Assembly (NCBI RefSeq): GCF_000170835.1
Contig: NZ_ABCP01000010.1
Coordinates: forward strand, 1-64,000
Direction: 5' to 3'
From: Marinobacter algicola DG893
GTDB lineage: Bacteria; Pseudomonadota; Gammaproteobacteria; Pseudomonadales; Oleiphilaceae
Length of the DNA stretch: 64,000 nt
In this document: in pieces, positions 1 to 9,771 of the stretch
How positions within the stretch are numbered: the first letter of the stretch is position 1
How the letters are laid out: every line of letters starts with the position of its first letter
Made by a program: the position numbers and the translations under genes
Notes under the pieces: model-generated
What the model was told of the DNA's origin: nothing
Seen by the model: the letters and a program-made list of their open reading frames with translations, nothing else
Databases searched by the model: none

Positions 1-1111
1 TCTCACCATCAATAAAGACAGCACCACGCCCAAGCACATCTCTGGCGGCCGCCCCATTCTTCACCAACCCGGCCAGACGAAGCACTGTAGCGACAGGCAA
101 CTGCTCCTGCCCGGCGAGGGAAACCTCGATAGTTGGCACGTTCTCAGGTATTTCACCCAGGCCAACCCGATTACCCGCGGACTTGTGCGCTGTCGCCGCC
201 GCCTCAGCGTCGTGAAAGCGAGTGATAATTTCTTCTGCCAGCAGCTTTTTATAGTCCTGGGGATTTGCACCTCCGGACACTGCCGCACGAAACTCTTCCA
301 CTTCCGCCAACGGCCTGAAACTCAGCAACTCAAAATAACGCCACAGAAGATCATCCGGCATGGACAACAGCTTGGTGTACATTTCACCCGGCGAATCATT
401 AACGCCTACATAGTTGCCCAACGACTTTGACATCTTCTGGACACCATCCAGCCCTTCCAGCAACGGCATGGTCAATACAGCCTGTGGTTTCTGACCATAG
501 TGCTTTTGGAGAATCCGCCCCATCAACAGATTGAACTTCTGGTCCGTCCCCCCCAACTCGACATCAGCCTCGAGGGCAACCGAATCGTACCCCTGAACCA
601 GTGGATACAGGAACTCATGGATGGCGATAGGCTGCTCGGCACGGTAGCGCTTGGTGAAATCATCGCGCTCGAGCATACGGGCAACCGTATACTGGCCCGC
701 CAGACGAATCATGTCAGCCGCAGAAAGCTTGCTCATCCAGTCGGAGTTAAACACCACACGTGTCTTTTCCTGATCCAGGATCTTGAACACCTGCTCTTTA
801 TAGGTAATGGCATTGGCGGCAACCTGAGCTTCGGTCAGAGGCGGACGGGTTGCACTCTTGCCGGTGGGGTCACCGATCATTCCCGTGAAATCCCCAATAA
901 GGAAGATCACCTCATGCCCCAGGTCCTGGAACTGTCGCAGTTTGTTGATCAGAACCGTATGGCCCAAGTGGAGATCAGGGGCCGTGGGATCGAATCCGGC
1001 CTTTATCCTGAGGGGGCGCCCCTCCCGGAGCTTCTCAATCAACCCTTCCTCGGGGATCAATTCATCCATGCCGCGTTTGATAACGGCCAGTGCCTCATCA
1101 ATAGATGCCAT
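1..1111 (-). CDS. tyrS: Tyrosyl-tRNA synthetase (partial, C-terminus outside window)
   Basis: Charges tRNA-Tyr with tyrosine in the cytoplasm. I translated the minus strand from the ATG at 1111: 370 codons are present and the C-terminal S4-like end runs off the left edge. The class I signature HLGHTVL follows [10 protein letters not shown] near residue 45, and KMSKS is visible further on, as expected of the bacterial TyrZ/TyrS type of about 400 residues. The start is the first ATG of the family-like N-terminus ([17 protein letters not shown]). It diverges from the M23 peptidase gene, an arrangement also seen in Pseudomonas. No T-box leader is apparent. Confidence 0.95.
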   Translation of the reverse strand, partial: MASIDEALAVIKRGMDELIPEEGLIEKLREGRPLRIKAGFDPTAPDLHLGHTVLINKLRQFQDLGHEVIFLIGDFTGMIGDPTGKSATRPPLTEAQVAANAITYKEQVFKILDQEKTRVVFNSDWMSKLSAADMIRLAGQYTVARMLERDDFTKRYRAEQPIAIHEFLYPLVQGYDSVALEADVELGGTDQKFNLLMGRILQKHYGQKPQAVLTMPLLEGLDGVQKMSKSLGNYVGVNDSPGEMYTKLLSMPDDLLWRYFELLSFRPLAEVEEFRAAVSGGANPQDYKKLLAEEIITRFHDAEAAATAHKSAGNRVGLGEIPENVPTIEVSLAGQEQLPVATVLRLAGLVKNGAAARDVLGRGAVFIDGE

Positions 1112-1243
1112 GTACCACACATCCTCAATTCTGATCGTTCGGGCCGGGCGACGGTTACAGAGATCTACAAAAGAAATCTGTGCGTTACCAGCACCCCTGT
1201 TAAAGTGTACCTGCTCAGTTTTTGAACAAAGCCGCGTATTTAT

Positions 1244-1269
1244 GGCCGGGTATTATAACAATCCCGGCC
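1244..1269. repeat. Inverted repeat between tyrS and the M23 peptidase gene
   Basis: A perfect 7-base inverted repeat (GGCCGGG / CCCGGCC) encloses a 12-base AT-rich centre containing TATAAT on the minus strand. It lies about 135 bases upstream of tyrS. It could be an operator around the tyrS -10 region or a transcript hairpin. No good -35 was found, so the role is open. The rest of 1112-1417 shows nothing else clear apart from the promoter below. Confidence 0.35.
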
Positions 1270-1342
1270 TCAGAAATCCGGCCAGTATGCCAGTAACGGT
1301 AATGTTTGATGCTGTCCTGAGCGCATTTTATACGGTAATCTG

Positions 1343-1371
1343 TTGGACTATACTTGAACAACAGCTTTAAT
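1343..1371 (+). promoter_or_regulatory. Putative sigma-70 promoter of the M23 peptidase gene
   Basis: TTGGAC at 1343-1348 and TTTAAT at 1366-1371 are separated by 17 bases. They would start transcription near 1378, about 40 bases before the GTG start of the peptidase gene. Confidence 0.45.
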
Positions 1372-1417
1372 TAGGTAGTACAACCTACCGGAATACCGAT
1401 TAAAACGGACGCGACAC

Positions 1418-2842
1418 GTGCTGAAAATGTTTCCGAAAACCCATATCACCATTGCCGCAGCGACCAGTGTTGTCGTAGCGGCCGCTATCTTGATGAGCCC
1501 CAGCGCCGATGTAGAAGCCAATAGAATGGCTTATTCGCTGGATCTCGACGAAGGCACCGTCAAGGCATCAGGCAAGCCAGCTCCCCGCTTGAGCGAGAAG
1601 CCCGAGCCCGCTGCCGACAAGACGCCTGAAGAAGCCACAGCAGCACCTGAATTGGCATCCATCGGCAGCGAGCCTCAGCTACCCGAGGCACTCGATACCG
1701 CTGCGGCCATGGCTGAGGTCAGTGAGCCAGTGTTGCAATGGCAGGAATACAAGATCAAGTCCGGCGACACACTTTCATCCCTGTTCGGCAAGGCCGGCTT
1801 CAACGACGGCATCATGCTGTCTGTCATCCATGGCTCTGGCGAAGCCGATAAACTTCAGCGGCTCTATGCCGGCGAAACCATCGCGTTTGCAACCGATGAT
1901 GCCGGCGAACTCGCCGCCATTGACCTCCAACGCAACCTGCTGGAAACCCTTCACGTTGAAAAAACCGAAGATGGTTATTCCGGCGAAACCGTCGTCCGTG
2001 AGCCCGACGTCAAACCAGCATTTGCGTCAGGCGTTATTGACGGTTCCCTTTATGTGGCGGCGCGCGAAGCCGGAATGAGCGACAGACTGGCCATGGAAAT
2101 GGCTGGTATCTTCGGCTGGAACATCGACTTCGTATACGACGTTCGTAAGGGCGACCGGTTCGAAGTAGTGTATGAGGAACTGTATCTGGACGGCGAGAAG
2201 TTCGATACTGGCAACATCCTGTCTGCCCGGTTTATCAATCGCGGCAAAGAAGTCATTGCCCTTCAGTACACCGACAGTAACGGTGATACCGACTATTACA
2301 GCCCGGACGGCAGCAGCATGCGTAAGGCATTCCTGCGCACGCCGATCAATGCCCGCGTGTCTTCTTCCTTTAATCTTCAGCGTCGCCACCCGGTGTTGGA
2401 TGTCGTTCGCCCGCACGAAGGCACTGACTACGCCGCGCCTCCAGGCACTCCTATTAAGGCAGCAGGCCACGGCAGGGTGCAGTTTGCCGGATGGAAAGGC
2501 GGCTATGGCCGTACGGTCATTCTCAAGCACGGCGACAACATTACCACTCTCTACGCCCACATGAGCCGTCTCGGCAAAGGCATCAAAACCGGCACCAAGG
2601 TCAAACAGGGTGACACCGTTGGCCATGTTGGCTCTTCCGGCATGGTCACCGGCCCGCATCTGCATTACGAGTTCCGGATCAACGGCTCTCCGAGAAACTC
2701 ACGGACGGTCAAGCTCCCTGATGCGAAACCGGTTCCCAAGTCAGAAATGGCCCGCTTCAAGGGATTTGCAGAGCAGCAGGTTGCCAAGTTCGAACTGTTC
2801 CGCCAGAACTACCAGCATCTGGCCCTGGCCGCTGACGAGTGA
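1418..2842 (+). CDS. M23 family peptidoglycan endopeptidase with OapA/LysM-like domain
   Basis: Predicted murein endopeptidase that cleaves peptide crosslinks during cell growth, acting in the periplasm. The 474-residue product has an N-terminal membrane anchor or signal (about residues 8-28), a low-complexity Ala/Pro/Glu linker, an OapA/LysM-type segment near residue 110 (YKIKSGDTLSSLFGKAGF) and a C-terminal M23 domain with zinc-site motifs HEGTDYAA and HLHYEF. The layout matches MepM/YebA relatives. The start could be GTG 1418 or ATG 1427; neither has a strong ribosome site. It is followed after 5 bases by anmK, so the two probably form a cell-wall turnover operon. Confidence 0.9.
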   Translation: MLKMFPKTHITIAAATSVVVAAAILMSPSADVEANRMAYSLDLDEGTVKASGKPAPRLSEKPEPAADKTPEEATAAPELASIGSEPQLPEALDTAAAMAEVSEPVLQWQEYKIKSGDTLSSLFGKAGFNDGIMLSVIHGSGEADKLQRLYAGETIAFATDDAGELAAIDLQRNLLETLHVEKTEDGYSGETVVREPDVKPAFASGVIDGSLYVAAREAGMSDRLAMEMAGIFGWNIDFVYDVRKGDRFEVVYEELYLDGEKFDTGNILSARFINRGKEVIALQYTDSNGDTDYYSPDGSSMRKAFLRTPINARVSSSFNLQRRHPVLDVVRPHEGTDYAAPPGTPIKAAGHGRVQFAGWKGGYGRTVILKHGDNITTLYAHMSRLGKGIKTGTKVKQGDTVGHVGSSGMVTGPHLHYEFRINGSPRNSRTVKLPDAKPVPKSEMARFKGFAEQQVAKFELFRQNYQHLALAADE

Positions 2843-2847
2843 ACTGA

Positions 2848-3945
2848 ATGAAAGCCTGGATTGGATTGATGTCAGGCACCAGTATGGACGGCATTGATGC
2901 CATACTGGTGTCGTTCAGCGGCCAAACAATCCAGGTGCATGCCACCCACACCACCGCTTACCCAGACGACATACGCCGACGGCTATTCAATCTCAGTCAG
3001 AACCGGGGAACGGCAGATGACGTCGGCGAACTTGATCACGCCGTCGGCTCACTGTTCGCCCTCGCAGCGGAGACCGTGATCGGCAAGTCCGGTTTCCCGG
3101 CCTCGTCCATCAACGCCATCGGCAGTCACGGCCAGACCCTAAGACACCACCCTGATAGTTCAGCACCCTTTTCTCTGCAGATTGGCGATCCCACCGTTAT
3201 CACGGAGCGAACCGGCATCACGACGGTGGCGGACTTCAGGCGGCGAGATCTGGCGGCAGGCGGTCAAGGCGCGCCACTGGTGCCGGCGTTTCATAGAGCC
3301 TTCTTTAGCTCTGAAGGCGAGGGCCGGTGCATCCTTAACCTTGGCGGCATCGCCAATATTACCTACCTTCCAGCGGACAACAATGAGCCGATCGTCGGTT
3401 TTGATACAGGGCCCGCGAATGCGCTAATGGACGCCTGGTGCATGGATCAGACTGGCCGGGCGTTTGACGAAGATGGCGCATGGGCCGAGGAAGGTGAAAT
3501 CAACCAGGCGCTGCTAAGCGACCTGCTTTCGGATGCCTACTTTTCGCGACAGCCACCCAAGAGTACGGGTACCGAAAAATTCAATATTGAGTGGATCAAG
3601 ACCCAATTACGTCGTCACCCCGACCTCTCCGGCGCCGATGTACAACGCACCCTCCTCGAGTTGACGGCGGTGTCTGTTGCTCAGCAGTTGCCGCAATCGC
3701 CGGGGATGACCATATTTGCATGTGGGGGCGGTGCTAAAAACAGGATTCTGATGCGGGCACTGCAGCGAACCTGCAGCCCGGCCCGCCTCGCGTCAACTGA
3801 AGACCTGGGCCTGGACCCGCAATGGGTAGAACCCGCGGCCTTTGCCTGGCTCGCAAGCCAGACACTGGCCGGCAAGCCTGGAAATGTTCCAGAAGTTACA
3901 GGCGCAGAGGGGAAAAGAATACTTGGGGCGGTGTACTACGCCTGA
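2848..3945 (+). CDS. anmK: Anhydro-N-acetylmuramic acid kinase
   Basis: Phosphorylates and opens 1,6-anhydro-MurNAc to MurNAc-6-phosphate in cytoplasmic peptidoglycan recycling. The 365-residue protein has the family N-terminus GLMSGTSMDGID, the GSHGQTLRHHP segment and the ATPase-fold motifs LNLGGIANIT and GFDTGPANALMDAW. Length is normal for AnmK. It lies 5 bases after the M23 endopeptidase gene, linking wall cleavage with recycling of its products. The gene ends 9 bases before the convergent erpA. Confidence 0.95.
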   Translation: MKAWIGLMSGTSMDGIDAILVSFSGQTIQVHATHTTAYPDDIRRRLFNLSQNRGTADDVGELDHAVGSLFALAAETVIGKSGFPASSINAIGSHGQTLRHHPDSSAPFSLQIGDPTVITERTGITTVADFRRRDLAAGGQGAPLVPAFHRAFFSSEGEGRCILNLGGIANITYLPADNNEPIVGFDTGPANALMDAWCMDQTGRAFDEDGAWAEEGEINQALLSDLLSDAYFSRQPPKSTGTEKFNIEWIKTQLRRHPDLSGADVQRTLLELTAVSVAQQLPQSPGMTIFACGGGAKNRILMRALQRTCSPARLASTEDLGLDPQWVEPAAFAWLASQTLAGKPGNVPEVTGAEGKRILGAVYYA

Positions 3946-3954
3946 GCACGCGCG

Positions 3955-4308
3955 TCAGATCGAAAAGGAGCTACCACAGCCGCAGGTGGAGCTGGCATTG
4001 GGGTTCTGAACGACAAACTGCGACCCCTGTAACCCTTCCTGATAATCCACAGTTGCTCCAACCAGATACTGGTAACTCATAGGATCCACAAGCAACATAA
4101 CGCCATCCCTTTCGATGACCGTGTCTTCCTCATCCTGCGCTTCATCGAATGAGAAACCATATTGGAAGCCTGAACAGCCGCCACCGGTCACAAACACGCG
4201 AAGCTTGAGGTCAGAGTTACCCTCTTCATCCACCAGCTCCCGTACTTTGGATACCGCGCTGTCGCTTAAGAACAGCGGTGTGATTGCCTGTTGCTGAACT
4301 ACACTCAA
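3955..4308 (-). CDS. erpA: Iron-sulfur cluster insertion protein ErpA
   Basis: A-type carrier that hands Fe-S clusters to apoproteins. The 117-residue protein has the A-type cysteine pattern [11 protein letters not shown] and the C-terminal CGCGSSFSI, which supply the three cluster-binding cysteines. It is the first member of the minus-strand group at the right of anmK, and the bactofilin gene lies upstream across a 61-base gap. Length and motifs fit ErpA rather than IscA, but the assignment between the two is by family resemblance and its usual position beside argC/bactofilin. Confidence 0.92.
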   Translation of the reverse strand: MSVVQQQAITPLFLSDSAVSKVRELVDEEGNSDLKLRVFVTGGGCSGFQYGFSFDEAQDEEDTVIERDGVMLLVDPMSYQYLVGATVDYQEGLQGSQFVVQNPNASSTCGCGSSFSI

Positions 4309-4369
4309 GTCCGCCTCCGGTTACAGAAAAATCTGACCTGATTATCATATTCCTGACTAAAACAATCAA

Positions 4370-4846
4370 CTATTCCTTGTCAGGCACCTCTACCGACTCT
4401 TCCTCCTCCGACTTCTCGTCAGGAACGGCTTTGCCGGCAGCGTCATACGGTTTGTCTCTGCTCAACAAACCCGCGGGCTCGTTCTGGTGAACCAGACTCC
4501 CGTTAACGGACGCCCCCATAGCCATCTCGATCAGATTGTAATAGACGTTGCCATGGATGGAGGCCTTTTCGGCCAGTTCAAGGTGCGTTGATGCGTAGAC
4601 ATCACCATGAACCGTACCGTTTACAATCACATGAGGGGCGACGATGTCCCCCTCCACGGACCCCACTTCAGACACTCTTAACACCGCATCGCCACCCTCC
4701 TCGGCAACAACCCGGCCGCGAATAGTGCCATCCACATGCAGCCCGCCGGAGAAATGCACATCCCCCTTGACCGTCGTGCGGGACGAAACCAGGGTATCGA
4801 AGTGCCCAGCGGGACGCCTAGGTTTCTGTTTCTTTTTGCCAAGCAT
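4370..4846 (-). CDS. Bactofilin (polymer-forming cytoskeletal protein)
   Basis: Bactofilins self-assemble into filaments that organise cell-wall or polar machinery. This 158-residue protein has a short basic N-terminus, a central beta-helix with repeated Gly/Val/Ile segments (VKGDVHFSGGLHVDGTIRG, VNGTVHGDVYASTHLELAEK, ASIHGNVYYNLIEM) and an acidic Ser/Glu C-terminal tail, as usual for the family. The upstream DUF6776 gene stops 1 base before its start, so the two are probably co-transcribed. Confidence 0.9.
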   Translation of the reverse strand: MLGKKKQKPRRPAGHFDTLVSSRTTVKGDVHFSGGLHVDGTIRGRVVAEEGGDAVLRVSEVGSVEGDIVAPHVIVNGTVHGDVYASTHLELAEKASIHGNVYYNLIEMAMGASVNGSLVHQNEPAGLLSRDKPYDAAGKAVPDEKSEEEESVEVPDKE

Positions 4847-4847
4847 T

Positions 4848-5588
4848 TTAGTTCTCCGTCAATTCATCCCAATCAAAAGTTCGTTCGGCCTGGGACGATT
4901 TACTGCCTTCTGCACGGGCGACCACCTGCAGCTCAACCGGCTCGAAACCGTCTGGCACTCGTAAAAGCCCCTCTACATCCTGAAAATACCGGAAGCGGAA
5001 CTTGACGCCCAGATCGTCGATATCGTCGGACAGATCCCTCAGCGCGATCACTTCTTTCTCATCATTCCGCATACCAATGACGTTCACCGCAACCACGCCC
5101 GATATGTAACTCTTGTTGTCACCAATTTGGGTGAGCACCAGCTTGAAACCGTAGGTGTCGTCCTGGCGCCCCTGCTGCATCGTGAACCGATCAACCTGCA
5201 GCCCTTTACTGGTTTCCGAAGGCGCCATGATGTTTTTATAGAAAGTCAGATCCGCTTTCAGTGACGCGATCCGGGTTTCCAGATCAACAATGCTCCTTCT
5301 CGCCTGATTCAGAGCTTGTGCATCTATGGTTCGCCCCCGCTCCAGGTTGACCAGTTGCTGGCTGGCCTCACGGTTTTGTTCTCGAAGGTCCTCAACCTGT
5401 TCTTCCAGCAGGTCGCGGGACTGCTCGGCAGTTGAAAAACGGAATCCACCCTGCGCCATACCGGTGACATACCCCAGAATCGCAGCGATGACGGAAAACG
5501 TCAGCAATATCAAACTGCGGCGCAGTCGGTAACCTGGGCGATGCCGGATGACAACGTATTCTTCAGCGGGTTTTCTGTGTTCGCTCAC
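4848..5588 (-). CDS. DUF6776 family membrane protein
   Basis: Function unknown. The 246-residue protein has a basic cytoplasmic N-terminus, one membrane helix (about residues 25-45), a coiled coil at about 55-115 rich in Glu/Gln/Arg, and a beta-rich periplasmic domain. It is encoded just upstream of the bactofilin with a 1-base gap and just downstream of argC (9 bases). Its constant pairing with bactofilin suggests, by inference only, a membrane partner of the bactofilin filament. Confidence 0.8.
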   Translation of the reverse strand: MSEHRKPAEEYVVIRHRPGYRLRRSLILLTFSVIAAILGYVTGMAQGGFRFSTAEQSRDLLEEQVEDLREQNREASQQLVNLERGRTIDAQALNQARRSIVDLETRIASLKADLTFYKNIMAPSETSKGLQVDRFTMQQGRQDDTYGFKLVLTQIGDNKSYISGVVAVNVIGMRNDEKEVIALRDLSDDIDDLGVKFRFRYFQDVEGLLRVPDGFEPVELQVVARAEGSKSSQAERTFDWDELTEN

Positions 5589-5597
5589 CGGTCAGAC

Positions 5598-6635
5598 CTA
5601 TGGTAGCAGGGCGGGCGCTTCCAGCCCGAGGGTTTCCTTGAGGTCAAACATGATGTTCATGTTCTGGACCGCCTGCCCTGCCGCACCTTTTACCAGGTTA
5701 TCAATGACCGATGAAACGATCACAATGTTGCTCTGCTCCTGCCGGTGAAGGGCCATACGACAGTTGTTGGCACCACGAACACTGCGGGTTTCCGGATGGC
5801 TGCCAAATGGCATGACGTCCACGAAAGGCTCATCCCGGAAGCGGTTTTCAAACAGCGCCTGGAGACGGTCAAAATCAGCAGGGTTCCTAAGCTCCGCGTA
5901 AAGCGTTGCCTCGATCCCCCGGACCATCGGAATCAGGTGTGGCACGAAGGTAACACCAACATCAACACCCGCCGCCTGGGACAGGCCCTGACGAATTTCC
6001 GGGAGATGGCGATGGCCGGATGCGCCATAGGCCTTGAAGCTCTCCCCCACCTCACCGTGCAACATGCCGATCTTGCCCTGACGCCCGGCACCACTGGCGC
6101 CTGACTTGGCATCCGCAATCAGTCGCGACGGATCGACCAGCCCGCTCTCAAGCAACGGCAGGAAACCCAGCTGGACAGCGGTGGGATAACAACCCGGATT
6201 AGCCACCAGTTGTGCTGTGCGAATCTTGTCCCGCACCACTTCCGGCAGGCCGTAAACCGCCTTCTCCGCCCATTCGGGACTTTCATGGGGCATGCCGTAC
6301 CACTCGGCCCAGACATCCAGATCCCGGAGGCGGAAGTCCGCTGATAAATCCACGACACGAGTTCCGGCAGCCATCAGTTCCGGCATCATTCGCATGGCCA
6401 CACCGTGAGGCGTGGCGAAAAAGACCAGATCACAGGCTGCCAGCGTTTTTACGTCCGGCTCGGAAAAGGCAAGGTCGTAGTGGCCGCGAAGGTTCGGATA
6501 CATATCAGCGACTGGCATGCCAGCCTCGGAACGCGAGGTGATGCAACTCACCGTGACGTCCGGATGAACCGTAAGAATCCTCAGAAGCTCAACACCGGTA
6601 TAACCGGTTCCACCTACAATGCCTACTTTTATCAC
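5598..6635 (-). CDS. argC: N-acetyl-gamma-glutamyl-phosphate reductase
   Basis: NADPH-dependent third step of arginine synthesis, turning N-acetylglutamyl phosphate into the semialdehyde. The 345-residue protein has the nucleotide-binding [15 protein letters not shown] at the N-terminus and the active-site motif NPGCYPTA, whose Cys forms the thioester. Length is typical of type 1 ArgC. It is the first gene of a minus-strand run argC-DUF6776-bactofilin and diverges from the chloride-channel gene. Confidence 0.96.
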   Translation of the reverse strand: MIKVGIVGGTGYTGVELLRILTVHPDVTVSCITSRSEAGMPVADMYPNLRGHYDLAFSEPDVKTLAACDLVFFATPHGVAMRMMPELMAAGTRVVDLSADFRLRDLDVWAEWYGMPHESPEWAEKAVYGLPEVVRDKIRTAQLVANPGCYPTAVQLGFLPLLESGLVDPSRLIADAKSGASGAGRQGKIGMLHGEVGESFKAYGASGHRHLPEIRQGLSQAAGVDVGVTFVPHLIPMVRGIEATLYAELRNPADFDRLQALFENRFRDEPFVDVMPFGSHPETRSVRGANNCRMALHRQEQSNIVIVSSVIDNLVKGAAGQAVQNMNIMFDLKETLGLEAPALLP

Positions 6636-6691
6636 CTGTTTCTCCAGCTGAAATCGAGTTCATAACACACATAGTCTAACATGATAAACCA

Positions 6692-8545
6692 ATGACTTAT
6701 TGCAGCCCGACCGGCGCTGGTTACAATATCGTCAAGAAACCACTCGTCTCTGGAAAACCGGCGCTCATGCGTAAACTGAGAAACAAGATTACTGAAAATC
6801 TGATCCCGGTTTTCCGACGCCGGCTGTCCGGTGTCGACGCTTTGCCGCAACTGGCAGTTCTCGGATTGCTATCCGGCCTGTTTACCGGTGGCGTTATTCT
6901 GGTTTTTCGCCTGGCCATCGAATGGCCACTCGAGTACTTCCTGCCTGGCGACGGTTCCGAAGCGTTTGAAGAGCTGGACATTCTCACCCGCGCGATCCTG
7001 CCGTTGGCCGGCGCCATCGGGCTGGGCCTGCTGATGCACAACCTGGCAACACACGACCGCAAGGTGGGCATCGTGCACGTTATGGAACGCCTGAACTACC
7101 ATCAGGGCTACATTTCCGTTCGCAGCGCCCTCGTCCAGTTCGCCACCGGTGTCAGCACCGTTGTTACCGGCCAATCTGCCGGCCGGGAAGGACCCGCCGT
7201 ACATCTTGGGGCAGCTATCTCCAGCCTGATGGGGCAATGGATGCGGCTCCCCAATAACAGCATCCGGACCCTGGTTGCCTGCGGCTGCGCAGCCGCCATT
7301 TCCGCGTCGTTCAATACGCCCATTTCTGGCGTTATTTTTGCCATGGAGGTGGTGATGATGGAATACACCATCGCCGGTTTCACCCCCATCATCCTGGCAT
7401 CCGTTACCGCGGCGGTGGTCACCCAGGCCGCGTATGGCTCGGAGCCAGCGTTCAGTGTGCCGCCACTCACCATGAACTCCCTGCTGGAAATCCCGTGGAT
7501 TATCGCCATTGCGATCATTATCGGGATCGCAGCGGCAGCCTTTATACAACTGATTGACACCACCGGCCGACATCATCACCGGCCGGTATTGCTGCGGCTC
7601 ACCATCGCCGGACTTCTCATGGTGCCTTTTGCCATTGTTGTACCGGAAGTGATGGGGATCGGATACGACACGGTCCAGTTCACGATCGACAACCAGTTAC
7701 CCTTTTGGCTCTTGCTGGGCGCTGGCATCGCCAAGTTGTTGATCACCTCGGTCACCCTTGGCCTTGGCATGCCCAGCGGCGTAATTGGCCCCACCCTGTT
7801 CATGGGAGCCACATTGGGAGGGGCCATGGGGTTAATCGGGGCCCAGATACTGCCAGATATGGCATCGTCCGTGGGCTTTTACGCCATGTTGGGCATGGGC
7901 GCCATGATGGGGGCCGTGCTGCAGGCACCACTGGCGGCACTCATGGCGCTGATGGAGCTCACAAGGAATCCCAACATCATTCTGCCGGGCATGCTGATCA
8001 TTACCACCTCAAGCCTGGTCACCAGCGAGGCCTTCGGCAAGAAGTCTTTGTTTCTGACCATACTCAAGAGCCAGGGCCTGAGCTACCAGAACTCACCGGT
8101 TATCCAGGCTTTACGACGTGTGTCCGTTGGCGCCATCATGGACAGGAATATCCTGCGCACCGAACGCTTCCTGTCGCGAGAAGAAGCCAGAAAAATCCTC
8201 AAATCCGAACCAAAGTGGTTAGTGGTGGAAGGCAGTAGCGGCCCCACTGGCCTGCTGCCGGCGGTGGATCTCGCTCGCTACATGGAAGACACCAAAGCGC
8301 CAGCAACGGCCAGCGAAGAAGACACGACATCGGAGCAGATTGACCTGATGGACATTCCCGCCAATCGCCGGGACATCGCACCTGTGCAGTATCAGGCAAC
8401 CCTGGAAGAAGCACTGAACGAGTTTGACCAGACCAACGTAGAGGCCCTCTACGTGCAGCGCCATGTTGCCCCGATGATACAACGCGTCTACGGCGTTGTG
8501 CTGAAATCGGATATCGAGAGCTACTACCAATACCGACGGAGTTGA
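6692..8545 (+). CDS. ClC-family chloride channel or exchanger with C-terminal CBS-like region
   Basis: Moves chloride, perhaps coupled to protons, across the inner membrane. The 617-residue product has many membrane helices, the ClC selectivity motif GREGPAVHLG near residue 164, and GMPSGVIGPTLFMGA later. A cytoplasmic tail after about residue 470 resembles a CBS domain pair (VSVGAIMDRNILRTERFLS, then EALNEFDQTNVEALYV). The upstream ATG at 6692 has no clear ribosome site; the ATG at 6767 (MRKLRNK) would give 592 residues and is also plausible. The stop is followed 3 bases later by hemJ. Confidence 0.9.
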   Translation: MTYCSPTGAGYNIVKKPLVSGKPALMRKLRNKITENLIPVFRRRLSGVDALPQLAVLGLLSGLFTGGVILVFRLAIEWPLEYFLPGDGSEAFEELDILTRAILPLAGAIGLGLLMHNLATHDRKVGIVHVMERLNYHQGYISVRSALVQFATGVSTVVTGQSAGREGPAVHLGAAISSLMGQWMRLPNNSIRTLVACGCAAAISASFNTPISGVIFAMEVVMMEYTIAGFTPIILASVTAAVVTQAAYGSEPAFSVPPLTMNSLLEIPWIIAIAIIIGIAAAAFIQLIDTTGRHHHRPVLLRLTIAGLLMVPFAIVVPEVMGIGYDTVQFTIDNQLPFWLLLGAGIAKLLITSVTLGLGMPSGVIGPTLFMGATLGGAMGLIGAQILPDMASSVGFYAMLGMGAMMGAVLQAPLAALMALMELTRNPNIILPGMLIITTSSLVTSEAFGKKSLFLTILKSQGLSYQNSPVIQALRRVSVGAIMDRNILRTERFLSREEARKILKSEPKWLVVEGSSGPTGLLPAVDLARYMEDTKAPATASEEDTTSEQIDLMDIPANRRDIAPVQYQATLEEALNEFDQTNVEALYVQRHVAPMIQRVYGVVLKSDIESYYQYRRS

Positions 8546-8548
8546 TAA

Positions 8549-8971
8549 ATGCTGTGGGTCAAAGCCCTGCATATTGTGTCCATGGTGTGCTGGTTCGCCG
8601 GCCTTTTCTACCTGCCAAGACTGTTCGTCTATCACGCCGCCTGTGAGGACGAACCTGGCCGCCAGCGCTTCAAGATCATGGAGCGCAAGCTCTATCGCGG
8701 AATCACCACACCGTCGATGGTGGCAACGGTTGTTTTTGGTCTCTGGCTCATCGGTTACAATGTCGAGGGTTACATGAGCCAGGGCTGGATTCACGCCAAA
8801 CTGTTGTTGGTTGTCCTGCTGATCGGCTACCACTTCTACTGCGGACATCTGGTGAAGGTGTTCCGCGATGACCAGAACACCCGTAGCCATGTGTTCTACC
8901 GCTGGTTTAACGAGATGCCCGTTCTGGCACTGGTCGCCGTTGTCATTCTCGCTGTCGTCAAACCCTTCTGA
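8549..8971 (+). CDS. hemJ: Protoporphyrinogen IX oxidase HemJ
   Basis: Membrane oxidase that converts protoporphyrinogen IX to protoporphyrin IX in haem synthesis where HemG/HemY are absent. The 140-residue protein shows four hydrophobic segments and the family motifs LWVKALHIVSMVCWFAGLFY near the N-terminus, with the conserved His, and HAKLLLVVLLIGYHFY. It is followed by thiD, thiE and hemL, so two haem genes flank two thiamine genes. Confidence 0.92.
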   Translation: MLWVKALHIVSMVCWFAGLFYLPRLFVYHAACEDEPGRQRFKIMERKLYRGITTPSMVATVVFGLWLIGYNVEGYMSQGWIHAKLLLVVLLIGYHFYCGHLVKVFRDDQNTRSHVFYRWFNEMPVLALVAVVILAVVKPF

Positions 8972-8982
8972 GGAGCCAGACT

Positions 8983-9771
8983 ATCAACCTTCACAGCCGT
9001 CCTCACGTTCTGATTATTTCTGGTTTGGATCCCTCCGGCGGTGCCGGCATCCAGGCCGATATCCAGGCAGTGACCGCCCTGGGCTGTCACCCGCTGCCAG
9101 TGTTGTCCTGCCTGACCGTGCAAGACACCCGTAACGTATACAACGCCACTGCAACGGATCCGGACATCGTCCGCCAACAACTGGAATGCCTGGCCGGAGA
9201 CACCCCCATTCATGCCATTAAAACCGGTGCCCTCGGCAACGCCGATGTGGTGGATGTGCTGGTGGACTTTCTCGCCAACCACCCTGACATTCCGCTGATT
9301 TCCGATCCGGTGATCAAGGCCGCCGGCGGCGGCGACCTCGCCGACGAAACACTGATTGCACGTATGAAGGCGCGCCTGTTCCGACACGCCGAGATGATTA
9401 CGCCAAACAGCATCGAATTGGCTCTGCTGGGCGAGGACGAAGACCCGACGCAAGCCGCCCGCAACCTGCTAGACGCTGGTTGCCAGTCAGTACTGGCCAC
9501 GGGGGGGCATGGCGAAGGCGAGGACATCATCAACACCCTCTACCACCAGACCGAAGAACCTTCCCGTTTTTACATTGAGCGGGTTGGTGGTGAATATCAC
9601 GGCACCGGGTGCACCCTGGCGGCTTCGATCGCCGCTGGCAGGGCATCAGGCCTCTCTGCCGGGGCAGCGATTGACCAGGCGCAGAACTACGTCCTCCGTG
9701 CGATCCGGCATGCACTGCGAGTCGGCAAAGGGCAACCAGTACCCGACCGGGGCATTCCATGGCAGAGCTAA
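8983..9771 (+). CDS. thiD: Hydroxymethylpyrimidine (phosphate) kinase, apparent ATC start
   Basis: Phosphorylates HMP and HMP-P for thiamine synthesis. The ribokinase-fold signature GLDPSGGAGIQADIQ sits at the N-terminus and GGEYHGTGCTLAASIAAG at the C-terminus. No ATG or GTG exists in frame between the hemJ stop and this motif; the TTG at 9025 would cut off the first strand and half the motif. An ATC at 8983 lies 7 bases after a perfect AGGAG (8971-8975) and gives 262 residues, the family size, so I place the start there. The stop overlaps thiE. Confidence 0.88.
   Translation: MNLHSRPHVLIISGLDPSGGAGIQADIQAVTALGCHPLPVLSCLTVQDTRNVYNATATDPDIVRQQLECLAGDTPIHAIKTGALGNADVVDVLVDFLANHPDIPLISDPVIKAAGGGDLADETLIARMKARLFRHAEMITPNSIELALLGEDEDPTQAARNLLDAGCQSVLATGGHGEGEDIINTLYHQTEEPSRFYIERVGGEYHGTGCTLAASIAAGRASGLSAGAAIDQAQNYVLRAIRHALRVGKGQPVPDRGIPWQS

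Noticed and set aside
6869-7579. Long minus-strand frame opposite the ClC gene
   Set aside because: Low-complexity His/Gly/Asn-rich translation and full overlap with a clear ClC gene show it is an antisense shadow.
8972-9024. Possible TPP riboswitch before thiD
   Set aside because: The gap from hemJ is only 11 bases and no THI-box motif is visible; none was seen upstream of hemJ either.
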